This document shows positions 1 to 5,398 of a DNA stretch of 7,778 nt, in pieces. The notes beneath the pieces are model-generated. The model made no database searches, was not told where the DNA came from, and saw nothing but the letters and a program-made list of their open reading frames with translations. The stretch's first letter is position 1. Each line of letters begins with the position of its first letter. The DNA is from Bacteroidota bacterium (GTDB lineage: Bacteria; Bacteroidota; Bacteroidia; Flavobacteriales_F; PHOS-HE28). A program made the position numbers and the translations under genes. The stretch lies in assembly GCA_963169595.1 (NCBI GenBank), contig CAUJFM010000293.1, positions 1 to 7,778 on the forward strand, in the 5' to 3' direction.

Positions 1-79
1 CCACCAAGCGGTCGATGTCCGCCGTGTGGTTGTAGAAGTGGATGCCCTCCTGAATGCCCACACCGCATCGAAGCGGTCC
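1..79 (-). pseudogene. 3'-end remnant of a second class V aminotransferase copy
   Basis: Bases 1-59 match 780-838, the 3' end of the intact aminotransferase gene, with only four mismatches. They encode HFYNHTADIDRLV, as in the intact protein. The match then jumps: 63-79 resembles 963-980, encoding DRFDA, about 120 bp further upstream in the intact gene. Both jump points in the intact copy carry GGATGCCC (831-838 and 954-961), so a deletion between short direct repeats is likely. Two extra bases next to the joint put the DRFDA and HFYN parts in different frames. The match fades beyond about base 80 and the stop codon would lie beyond the left edge. It is therefore a decayed fragment, probably left from a tandem duplication. 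A divergent paralogue entering from outside the window is less likely because of the frameshift. Confidence 0.6.
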
Positions 80-132
80 AGCGCGCAGTTGCCCACCGGC
101 AGCACCGCGCCCAACTTCACCGTTGGCGACAA

Positions 133-657
133 CTACGGAAGCGGAGCTCCATTGCGCACGCTGTACCAGTTGCACAGCTTTCCCTCGTACAGGAACGGCT
201 CACCCCGGTGCATCCCGATCTTCGTCAGGATGCGGTTGGAGGCCTGGTGCTCCACCTCCACCGCAGCGCAGATCTCCGGGTAGTTGAGGACATCGAGGCC
301 ATGCCGCAAACAGGCGCTGGCCGCCTCGGTCGCATAGCCGCGGCCCCAGTGGGAGCGGATCAAGCGGTAACCGATGTCGTAGTACGGGAATGAGCGGACG
401 TGCTGCTCCCATTTCAAGCCGCACCACCCCACGAACGCACCCGTAGTGCGCTCCTCCAACGCCCACCGACCGATGCCGTTCTCCCGGTACTGTCGGCGGA
501 TGATGGCGATCACCTGGGCCGCTTCCAATCGCTCCGTCATCAGCGGCGTGCCGATGTAACGAAGGACTTCCGGATCCGAGTCGAGCGCGAAGATGCCGTC
601 CACATCGCTCTCCTCGAGGTCGCGAATGATCAGGCGTTCGGTGGTCAGGTGGATCAT
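133..657 (-). CDS. GNAT-family N-acetyltransferase, RimJ/RimL-like
   Basis: A 174-residue cytosolic acetyl-CoA-dependent N-acetyltransferase of the Acetyltransf_3 (RimJ/RimL-like) type. The N-terminal strand TERLIIRDL (6-14) is the family's usual opening. The acetyl-CoA pyrophosphate loop is visible as HWGRGYATEA (103-112), followed by the typical N141-R-I-L-x-K-I-G-M segment of motif B. The length is normal. The open frame extends upstream to 735, but those 26 residues do not look like the fold; the ATG at 657, right before IHLTTERL, is the better start. No Shine-Dalgarno is visible there. It lies 105 bp downstream of the aminotransferase on the same strand. The substrate cannot be told: such enzymes acetylate ribosomal protein N-termini, small amines or antibiotics. 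Confidence 0.85.
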   Translation of the reverse strand: MIHLTTERLIIRDLEESDVDGIFALDSDPEVLRYIGTPLMTERLEAAQVIAIIRRQYRENGIGRWALEERTTGAFVGWCGLKWEQHVRSFPYYDIGYRLIRSHWGRGYATEAASACLRHGLDVLNYPEICAAVEVEHQASNRILTKIGMHRGEPFLYEGKLCNWYSVRNGAPLP

Positions 658-762
658 GGCGGCGGCGAAACTAGCGTGCAGGCATGGGCCGGTCCACAGG
701 GTGGATGAGGACGCCGGCCGACCTTGCATCCTCACGGTTGTGCATCACTGACCGTAACGACC

Positions 763-1836
763 CTACTTCCCCCACGCTTCCACCAACCGGTCGATGTCCG
801 CCGTGTGGTTGTAGAAGTGGATGCCCACCCGGATGCCCTTGCCGCGGTAGGCCACCTTCACGCGCTGCTCCTCCAGGCGCTTCACGCGGGCCTCATCCCC
901 CTGCAGCAGCAGGATGCCCGCACGCTGCTCCGCACGGCGGCCGTGCAGCACCGGGATGCCCGCCGCATCGAAGCGGTCGACCGCATAAGCGCATAGGGCG
1001 TTCACGTGCGCGGCGATGCGCTCAGGACCGATGGCCGCGATGCGCTGCAGCGCATCCTGCAGCCGCGTCAGGGCCACGGGGTCGCGGTGACCGGCATTGA
1101 GCATCGCGATCGGATCCACCCCGTTGCGTTCCTTCAGCTCCGCTCGAACCGTTTCGCTGAGGTGCAGGAAGCCATTGCCGAAACCGGCCAGGGGCCACTT
1201 GTAGCCACTGGCGCCGACGATGTCGATGCCGGCGGTCTGCACATCCAGCGGCACCGCGCACCACGACTGCGTGATGTCCACCAACGACCAGGCACCGAAC
1301 GCACGGCACAACGCGGCCAAGGCACTGAGGTCGATGCGGAACCCCGTCAACCACTGCACCTCACTGATGGCCACCAGCTGCGGCCGCTCGCGCTCCAAGG
1401 TGTCGCACACCGTGTCGAGGGAGATGGTCCCATCCGCTTCCGTCGGCACCACGACGGGCTGGAAGCCCGGCAGGGCGAAGGGGGCGTGCAGGGTGGGGTA
1501 GTCGTGGCCGATCAACAGCACCTTCGGCCGGTGTTTCAACAAGGGGGCAAGCTGTGCCAGGCCTACGGTGAAGCTCTGCACCAGTGATGTGCCGGCCTCG
1601 GAACCGCCGATGCTCGCCGCTGCGGTGCGCGCCACCTCCGCGTTGCCACCGAACATCCACTCGAACAGGCGCGCGCTCCCTTCGCGCATCAACCGCTCGT
1701 GCTCCCGTTGCGCGGCCTGCACGGTGCCCTCGGCCATCAGGCCCATGGACGAGGTGTCCAGGTAGCACAGGTCATGGAAGGCGGGGTAGGCGGCGCGAAG
1801 GGCGGCGTGGCCGGGTAGCGTGCTCGGAGCGGACAT
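763..1836 (-). CDS. Class V PLP-dependent aminotransferase (cysteine desulfurase/kynureninase-like fold)
   Basis: A 357-residue fold-type I PLP enzyme of the class V aminotransferase family. The N-terminus (FHDLCYLDTSSMGLM, 20-34) carries the family's 'YLDTAS' strand. D187 in SLVDITQSW (184-192) should pair with the pyridine nitrogen of PLP, with Q190 nearby. K213 in GASGYKWPLAG (208-218) is the expected Schiff-base lysine. The small C-terminal domain ends VGIHFYNHTADIDRLVEAW, a usual class V ending. No frameshift is seen and the length fits. Class V covers desulfurases, kynureninases, isopenicillin N epimerase-like enzymes and serine transaminases. I see no active-site cysteine loop typical of IscS/SufS, so the reaction is left open. 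It is read divergently from the toxin-antitoxin operon, and a broken copy of its 3' end lies at the left edge. Confidence 0.88.
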   Translation of the reverse strand: MSAPSTLPGHAALRAAYPAFHDLCYLDTSSMGLMAEGTVQAAQREHERLMREGSARLFEWMFGGNAEVARTAAASIGGSEAGTSLVQSFTVGLAQLAPLLKHRPKVLLIGHDYPTLHAPFALPGFQPVVVPTEADGTISLDTVCDTLERERPQLVAISEVQWLTGFRIDLSALAALCRAFGAWSLVDITQSWCAVPLDVQTAGIDIVGASGYKWPLAGFGNGFLHLSETVRAELKERNGVDPIAMLNAGHRDPVALTRLQDALQRIAAIGPERIAAHVNALCAYAVDRFDAAGIPVLHGRRAEQRAGILLLQGDEARVKRLEEQRVKVAYRGKGIRVGIHFYNHTADIDRLVEAWGK

Positions 1837-1976
1837 GGTGCGAAGGTCGCGCGATCAGTACGACCCGAGGCCGACCTCGCTGCGGGACGTGTACACGCAG
1901 GAACAAGTAGAGGTCCATTTCAAGGCCAAGCGTGCAGTGAAGCCCGCGCCTTAGCTTCAGTCGTCAGTCCAGCACC
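1837..1976. other. Divergent intergenic spacer with a doubtful 39-codon frame
   Basis: The spacer separates the minus-strand aminotransferase from the plus-strand toxin-antitoxin operon and should hold both promoters. A plus-strand frame of 39 codons runs 1835-1954. Its ATG overlaps the aminotransferase start inside a CATG, and it ends at a TAG. It encodes a plausible-looking tail (for example DVYTQEQVEVHF) with GC-rich third positions, but I recognise no family; it may be a gene remnant or chance. TAGCTTCAG at 1952-1960 loosely resembles the Bacteroidota -7 box (TAnnTTTG) and would place transcription just ahead of the first antitoxin gene. No matching -33 TTTG is obvious. Both suggestions are weak. 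Confidence 0.2.
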
Positions 1977-2201
1977 ATGAGCCGCGTCGAGATCAAGCAA
2001 GCCCTTATTGCCATTGAGGTGTTGAACACCACCGATAGCCGTGCGGCATATCGAGCGGGACTGTGGTCTAACCTGCCCGACAAGGTGCGCCGTGATGTGG
2101 AGGAAAGCCAGGCCCAGGCCGATCGCGGCGAGACCGTGAGCCACGCGGAGGCGATGGAATTGGTGCGGAGCTATCGTGCACGTTACCTTTGTAAGGCATG
2201 A
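1977..2201 (+). CDS. Antitoxin-like small protein, first gene of the toxin-antitoxin operon
   Basis: A 74-residue protein. Residues 33-62 (LPDKVRRDV ... DRGETVSHAEAM) fit the C-terminal pattern of small addiction-module antitoxins in which a helix leads to 'aGxxvsHeEvM', commonly encoded next to RelE/ParE toxins. The N-terminal MSRVEIKQALIAIEVL is helical. No DNA-binding motif is clear. Its TGA overlaps the ATG of the next gene (ATGA, 2198-2201), which implies translational coupling and one transcript. The next gene is itself a plausible antitoxin for the downstream toxin. This one is therefore either a second antitoxin or the orphan half of a lost pair. The start is chosen because it is the only ATG giving the full helix; no Shine-Dalgarno is visible. 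Confidence 0.6.
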   Translation: MSRVEIKQALIAIEVLNTTDSRAAYRAGLWSNLPDKVRRDVEESQAQADRGETVSHAEAMELVRSYRARYLCKA

Positions 2202-2404
2202 AGCTCCTTCTCGAAATACCCGATTCACGCACGGCGTTCGTGCTCGAGCTGTTGCAGAACCTATCCTTCGTGAAGGCCAAACCACTGAGCAAGGCCAAGG
2301 CCGAGCGCATCGAGAGCCTGCTTCAAGCCTTGCAGGAAGTGGAGGAGATCAAGAGCGGCAAACGGAAGCCGAAACTGCTCAAGGACCTGGTTCGTGAGCT
2401 TTGA
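2198..2404 (+). CDS. Probable antitoxin paired with RelE/HigB-like toxin
   Basis: A 68-residue, charged, mostly helical protein. The opening MKLLLEIPDSRTAFVLELLQ, followed by a lysine-rich helix (VKAKPLSKAKAERIESLLQ) and an EVEEIKSGK tail, is a layout I associate with short proteins encoded directly before RelE/HigB-type toxins in Bacteroidota. Its role would be to bind and neutralise the toxin. It overlaps the upstream gene by 4 bp and the toxin gene by 11 bp, an arrangement that couples antitoxin and toxin translation and is normal for type II modules. A weak purine stretch (TAAGG) sits just ahead of the ATG. The assignment rests on context and general pattern rather than on a diagnostic motif. 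Confidence 0.68.
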   Translation: MKLLLEIPDSRTAFVLELLQNLSFVKAKPLSKAKAERIESLLQALQEVEEIKSGKRKPKLLKDLVREL

Positions 2405-2717
2405 GGTCGTCACCGTACGGCCCTTTGACCGCGAGTTGAAGCGGCTGGTGAAGCGTTTCCCTTCGCTCAAGAAAGAGATCGTCGCATTGGGTGCCGCCCT
2501 ATCCGAAGATCCGCATATGGGTACAGCGCTGGGGAACAATTGCTACAAGGTCCGGCTGGCCATCGCGTCCAAAGGGAAAGGCAAAAGCGGTGGTGGTCGG
2601 GTGATCACCCATGTGCATGTCGCAGGCAATCGCGTGTTCCTGCTCTCCATCTACGACAAGTCGGAGAAGGATACGCTTACGGACAAGGAGCTGAAGGAAC
2701 TGCTGACATTGACCTGA
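2394..2717 (+). CDS. Type II toxin, RelE/ParE superfamily (HigB-like mRNA interferase)
   Basis: A 107-residue toxin of the RelE/HigB type, expected to cleave mRNA on the ribosome when released from its antitoxin. Diagnostic segments are FDRELKRLVKRFPSLKKEI (11-29), NCYKVRLAIASKGKGKSGG (49-67) with the basic loop and R69, and VFLLSIYDKSEKDTL (81-95). The basic 'SKGKGKSGGxRVI' loop and the 'LLxIYDKSE' strand closely recall HigB2-like toxins. K60, K62, K64, R69 and Y87 are candidate RNA-contact or catalytic residues. The start is a GTG at 2394, inside the end of the antitoxin gene. No later start keeps the first strand (FEVVTVRPF). The gene is intact, so the module is probably live. Confidence 0.85.
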   Translation: MSFEVVTVRPFDRELKRLVKRFPSLKKEIVALGAALSEDPHMGTALGNNCYKVRLAIASKGKGKSGGGRVITHVHVAGNRVFLLSIYDKSEKDTLTDKELKELLTLT

Positions 2718-2789
2718 GCACCGCCCATCACCTGTGTGAACCCCGACAGCCCGAACATCGCGTCGAGCATCGTAAAGTGACAGGGGGCC
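2718..2789. other. Convergent spacer between toxin and GH97 gene ends
   Basis: A short spacer between two genes read towards each other. The only pairing seen is GGGGG (2783-2787) with CCCCC (from 2795) around a 7-base loop, overlapping the GH97 stop codon. No T-run follows, so a terminator here is uncertain. Confidence 0.25.
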
Positions 2790-3330
2790 TCACTCCCCCC
2801 TCCTCCACACCACCAACGCCCCGCCCCCCGGCGCCAGCTCCAACCACAGCGTGCGCGCCAGCGCACCCACGGCGTACCGCTCCGTGATGTGCACATACCG
2901 CTCCGGCGCCGTCTCCCAATGCGCGTCCGGTGCGTCGGTGATGCGGTCCTCCTGCCAGGTGGTGGCGGGGTCCAGGAAGTCCAGCGGCACATCGATGGTG
3001 AAACGCTGCTCACTCGTGATCGCCCCCACGGCCCAGTCGCCGTTGGCCGAGCGGCGCGCCACCACCACATGCTCCCCCACGGCTGCGGAAAGCACGCGCG
3101 TCTCCAACACGTCCGCGTCCCACGCCCCGAAGAGCGGCAGCGCGGGGTGGCCCGCGTAATTCGAGAACACATCGGCGGCCATCTGCAGCGGACTGTACAG
3201 CACCACCCACAGCGCCAGCTGGTGCGCCACCGTGCTGTGCACGCGACACACTAGGCCCGGCTTCTCCTGCCCGTTCCACGGCACGTGCGCGCCGCGCTGC
3301 GCGTAGGTCACGTCCACGATGCCGGGCGTG
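2790..3330 (-). pseudogene. GH97 piece 3: end of barrel and C-terminal beta domain
   Basis: The piece begins TPGIVDVTYAQRG and includes the very typical LALWVVLYSPLQMAADV segment and the C-terminal strands (VVVARRSANGDWAVGAITSE, PLDFLDP), ending ...VVWRRGE and a TGA. It is in the same frame as piece 2, because the intervening insertion is 162 bp. That insertion nevertheless carries a stop. The piece's own open frame reaches back into the insertion to a TTG at 3434. No decay is visible. Confidence 0.82.
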
Positions 3331-3492
3331 AGAGGGCATCTCGATGGTATTGTCGGAAGCGAGCGAGGAAGATCTTGTGCCCAGATGAGGCGCGAGAACC
3401 GAGCATAGCCGGTGGCTATGTGAGGGTCGAGCAACGAAATATGGGCGCAAGAGACCCTCGCGCAGCCCGATGGATACTATCGAGTTGCCCTC
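3331..3492 (+). repeat. Structured insertion element, copy 1 (162 bp) inside GH97
   Basis: The borders are set by the host frame and by complementary ends: GAGGGCA (3332-3338) pairs with TGCCCTC (3486-3492). A T.T mismatch follows, then CTCGAT/ATCGAG (3340-3345 with 3479-3484), GTAT/ATAC (3347-3350 with 3474-3477) and TCGG/CCGA (3353-3356 with 3467-3470). Internally CTTGTGCCCA (3374-3383) pairs with TGGGCGCAAG (3442-3451). The hairpin CATAGCC-GGT-GGCTATG lies at 3404-3420. GAGGGTC (3422-3428) pairs with GACCCTC (3453-3459), crossing the internal helix as a pseudoknot. An A at each edge could be a 1-bp target duplication. No protein-coding content of its own is convincing. The strand is set to plus because G.T pairs favour folding of that strand. 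I do not recognise the family. Confidence 0.85.
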
Positions 3493-4794
3493 ACGTCCAT
3501 GGGGCCGGCCAGTCCGCGCGTAAAAGGCAGCAGCGCCGTGTGCCCCGGCGGGTTGCCGTCGCTCCACGCCTCCCACTCCTGGCCACGCACGCCCTCGCCC
3601 GTCATCAGGTTCGGCCAGGTGCGGCACAGGCCCGTGGGCTTGATGCACTCGTGCACGTCGAGCATGATGCCGTACTGCGCGGCCAGCTCCGTCACGCGCT
3701 GGAAGTGGCGCACCATGTACTGCCCGAAGGGATGCTCGCCGGCCGGCCGCACCGCCCCGGCATAGCCCGTCTTCACCACGCGGATGCCCAGCGCCCGGCA
3801 CTGCGCGAAGGCCTGCGCCATCACTGCCTCGTAGTGCGGCACGTCGCCGCCGGTCTCATGGTGACCGATCAGCTCCACGCCGCGTTCGCGCGCATGGGCC
3901 GCCACGCGCTCCAGGTCCAGGTCGGGCGCGGGCGTCACCTGGTCGAAGGCGGCATCGGCGCCCCAGCGGTCCCAGCCCGTGTTCCAGCCTTCGAGCAGCA
4001 CGGCATCCACGCCGGCCTCGGCCGCGGCATCGATGCAGGCCAGCGCGCGTGCGGTGGTGGCGCCGTGGCGATCACCGGGCGTCCACGTGTGCGTGCCCAG
4101 GTGCATCTCCCACCAGATGCCCATGTACGTCATCGGGCTGATCCACGCGGTGTTGGCGATGCGGCAGGGTTCGTTCAGGTTCAGCAGGAGGTCCGAGGTG
4201 AGCAGGCCCGCCGCATCGGGGCCCACCAGCAGCACGCGCCACGGGGTGCGCAGCGCGCCCACGCACTTCACGCGCGTGCCATCGGCCCAAGGCACCAGGT
4301 CGGTGCGGTACACGCCGCGCGCGTCCTGCTTCAGCGTCATGGCGGGGTGGTCCACCAGCGCGGCCTCGTGCACGGCCAGGTGGATGCCTTCGCGCGTGCG
4401 CACCGTCAGCGGCGTGTTCACCCAGGTGGCCTCGCGCAGGGGCGTGTGCTGGAAGCGCTGCTCCTGCGTGTCGTAGTCGGCCCAGGCCCACCACGCCTCG
4501 GCATCCAGCGGCAGGGCCAGCTCGCTCAGCTCCTCCAGCACCACCAGGCTGTCGTCCGGCGCACGGGCGGGCACCACGCAGCGGAAGGCCACGCCGGCAT
4601 CGCTCACGCGGAACTCCACCTGCAGGCGCCGCCGCTCGCCGGTGGCCTCGCGCAGGTGCCAGCGCAGCCAGCGGTGGTGGTCGCGCACGCGCCGCTGCGG
4701 CCCCCACACCGCCGTCCAGGTGCTGTCGGTTGCGCCTAGCTCGCGGCGCTCCAGCACCAGCCCGTGTTGCAGGGTACCGCCCCCGCGGAACACC
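3493..4794 (-). pseudogene. GH97 piece 2: N-terminal beta-sandwich remainder and catalytic barrel
   Basis: 434 codons in one open frame, from VFRGGGTLQHGL to AGPMDV. It includes the N-terminal sandwich (for example LQVEFRVSDAGVAFR) and the (beta/alpha)8 barrel with AVLLEGWNTGW, ELIGHHETGGD, VVKTGYAG, DVHECIKPTG and TGEGVRGQEW. All predicted catalytic glutamates lie here, so this piece alone has the active site but no signal peptide or native start. Its frame is open into the left insertion as far as a TTG at 4898 and ends at a TAG inside the right insertion (3477-3479). Confidence 0.82.
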
Positions 4795-4957
4795 AGAAGC
4801 CATCTCGGGATGAGCTTCGGTAGCGAGCTGGAGGCATTTTCCGGCCAGCCGAGGCGCGCGACCCGCGCATAGCCGGAGGCTACGAAAGGGTCAAGCAACG
4901 ATGGATGGCCGGGAAAGGCCCCGGCGCAGCCCGAAGGATCGTTCCGAGTTGGCTTCT
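4795..4957 (+). repeat. Structured insertion element, copy 2 (163 bp) inside GH97
   Basis: The same architecture as the copy at 3331-3492, with different helix sequences. AGAAGCCA (4795-4802) pairs with TGGCTTCT (4950-4957), followed by the same T.T mismatch (4803/4949) and CTCGG/CCGAG (4804-4808 with 4944-4948). The inner end is TTCGG/CCGAA (4816-4820 with 4931-4935). TTTTCCGGCCA (4837-4847) pairs with TGGCCGGGAAA (4906-4916). The hairpin CATAGCC-GGA-GGCTACG lies at 4868-4884. GGGTC (4888-4892) can pair with GGCCC (4917-4921) across the internal helix. Blocks shared with the other copy are CATCTCG, AGCGAGC, GAGGCGCG, GCATAGCCGG, GGGTCRAGCAACGA, GCGCAGCCCGA and CGAGTTG. It lies in the same orientation as the other copy. 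Confidence 0.85.
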
Positions 4958-5160
4958 ACGCCCAGGCGGGAGGGCGCCACCAGCTGCACGCGCTCCGGGC
5001 CGTAGGTGACGGTGTAGGTGGGCACGCCTTGTGCATCCAGTGCCAGCCGCAGGTGCAGGGCGCCGTTGGGGGCCGTGAGGCTATCGGCCGGGAGGGGCTG
5101 GGCCAGGCCCATGGCGTGGAGGAGGAGGAAGGTGATGAGGAGGGAGAGGGGGCGGGGCAT
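4958..5160 (-). pseudogene. GH97 piece 1: signal peptide and first N-terminal strands
   Basis: This starts at the ATG at 5160 and encodes 67 codons plus two bases before the insertion. The signal peptide is clear: MPRP, a hydrophobic core LSLLITFLLLHAMGLA, and likely cleavage before QPLPADS. The following strands (TAPNGALHLRLALD ... VQLVAPSRLG) match the opening of GH97 proteins. The open frame extends further upstream to 5340 but has no coding look there. Read as is, it continues into the insertion and stops at 4891-4893. No convincing promoter or Shine-Dalgarno is seen ahead of 5160. Confidence 0.8.
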
Positions 5161-5222
5161 CGGGCAAGCTGGCCCCCGAAGATCGGTAGCTTCAGAGGAG
5201 CACGAGGAGATCAAGATGATTT

Positions 5223-5315
5223 GGGCGTGCCGGCGCCAAATGCGCGCCGTCGCGCTTTCCGCTACAAGTCCTCGCTCGTTCCTCGCTCCGGGCTTTCCGC
5301 TGCAATCGCTCACGC
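5223..5315. repeat. Intergenic repeat built on GCTTTCCGCT, probable dispersed family
   Basis: The segment begins GGGCGTGCC and ends CTCACGC, so its ends are complementary (GCGTG with CACGC). Inside are two direct copies of GCTTTCCGCTRCAA (5254-5267 and 5292-5305), separated by CTCGCTCG-type runs. From memory, segments of this 'GGGCGT ... GCTTTCCGCT ... CACGC' design recur between genes in many Bacteroidota genomes, without an agreed function. That cannot be checked here. It sits between the GH97 start and the AbiE cluster terminator. Confidence 0.5.
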
Positions 5316-5329
5316 GGACCCGCTGATCA

Positions 5330-5364
5330 ACTAAAACCACCTAACGCATAAAGGTGGTTTTAGT
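5330..5364 (-). terminator. Strong 13-bp inverted repeat, likely terminator of the AbiE cluster
   Basis: ACTAAAACCACCT (5330-5342) and AGGTGGTTTTAGT (5352-5364) are perfectly complementary around a 9-base loop. The arms end in AAAA/TTTT, so transcripts from either side would form a GC-rich stem with U's at its 3' base. It lies 35 bp beyond the stop of the nucleotidyltransferase gene and upstream of the GH97 start, as expected for a terminator of the minus-strand cluster. The 10-mer TGATCAACTA overlaps its left edge. Confidence 0.75.
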
Positions 5365-5398
5365 CAACTTCTCGAATGGACGGTTGTTCCGTTGAGTT

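Larger units (their letters stand above)
2790..5160 (-). pseudogene. GH97 glycosidase (SusB-like alpha-glucosidase), interrupted by two structured insertions
   Basis: Three blocks (5160-4958, 4794-3493, 3330-2790) join into a 681-codon frame when the two insertions at 4795-4957 and 3331-3492 are removed. The total is 2046 bp, with clean joints reading LGVVFRGGG and PMDVTPGIVDV. The product is a GH97 enzyme of normal length, exported and acting on alpha-glucans in the periplasm or at the surface. In joined numbering, E381 (HHETGG), E450 (DVHE) and E474 (GVRGQE) match SusB's base, base and acid. The 69-residue gap from E381 to E450 equals that between SusB E439 and E508 as I remember it. G411 (VKTGY) stands where retaining members have a nucleophile Asp, so an inverting enzyme is predicted. 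As the DNA stands, each insertion brings an in-frame stop. No other frameshift or nonsense codon is seen, so the interruption is recent or is bypassed. Confidence 0.85.

Noticed and set aside
658..735. Longer GNAT protein starting at 735
   Set aside because: The extra 26 residues do not resemble the family, and the ATG at 657 begins exactly at the usual N-terminal strand.
1006..1587. 193-codon plus-strand open frame across the aminotransferase
   Set aside because: It lies wholly antisense to a clear PLP enzyme and has shadow-type composition.
2783..2800. G-run/C-run hairpin as terminator for the toxin operon or GH97
   Set aside because: It has only five G-C pairs and overlaps a stop codon, with no T-run after it. 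It is noted in the spacer entry only.
3331..3492. Group II intron or self-splicing intron in GH97
   Set aside because: It is far too short, with no recognisable domain V and no intron-encoded protein, and wobble pairs favour the strand opposite to GH97. Splicing is kept as something to test, not as a call.
3285..4739. 484-codon plus-strand open frame across GH97
   Set aside because: It is antisense to well-recognised GH97 sequence, has low-complexity His/Arg/Ala/Gly content and no family features. It is a shadow frame of GC-rich coding DNA.
3331..4957. A classical insertion sequence
   Set aside because: The inserts hold no transposase and there is no clear target duplication beyond a possible single A. 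The complementary ends are part of a long imperfect stem.
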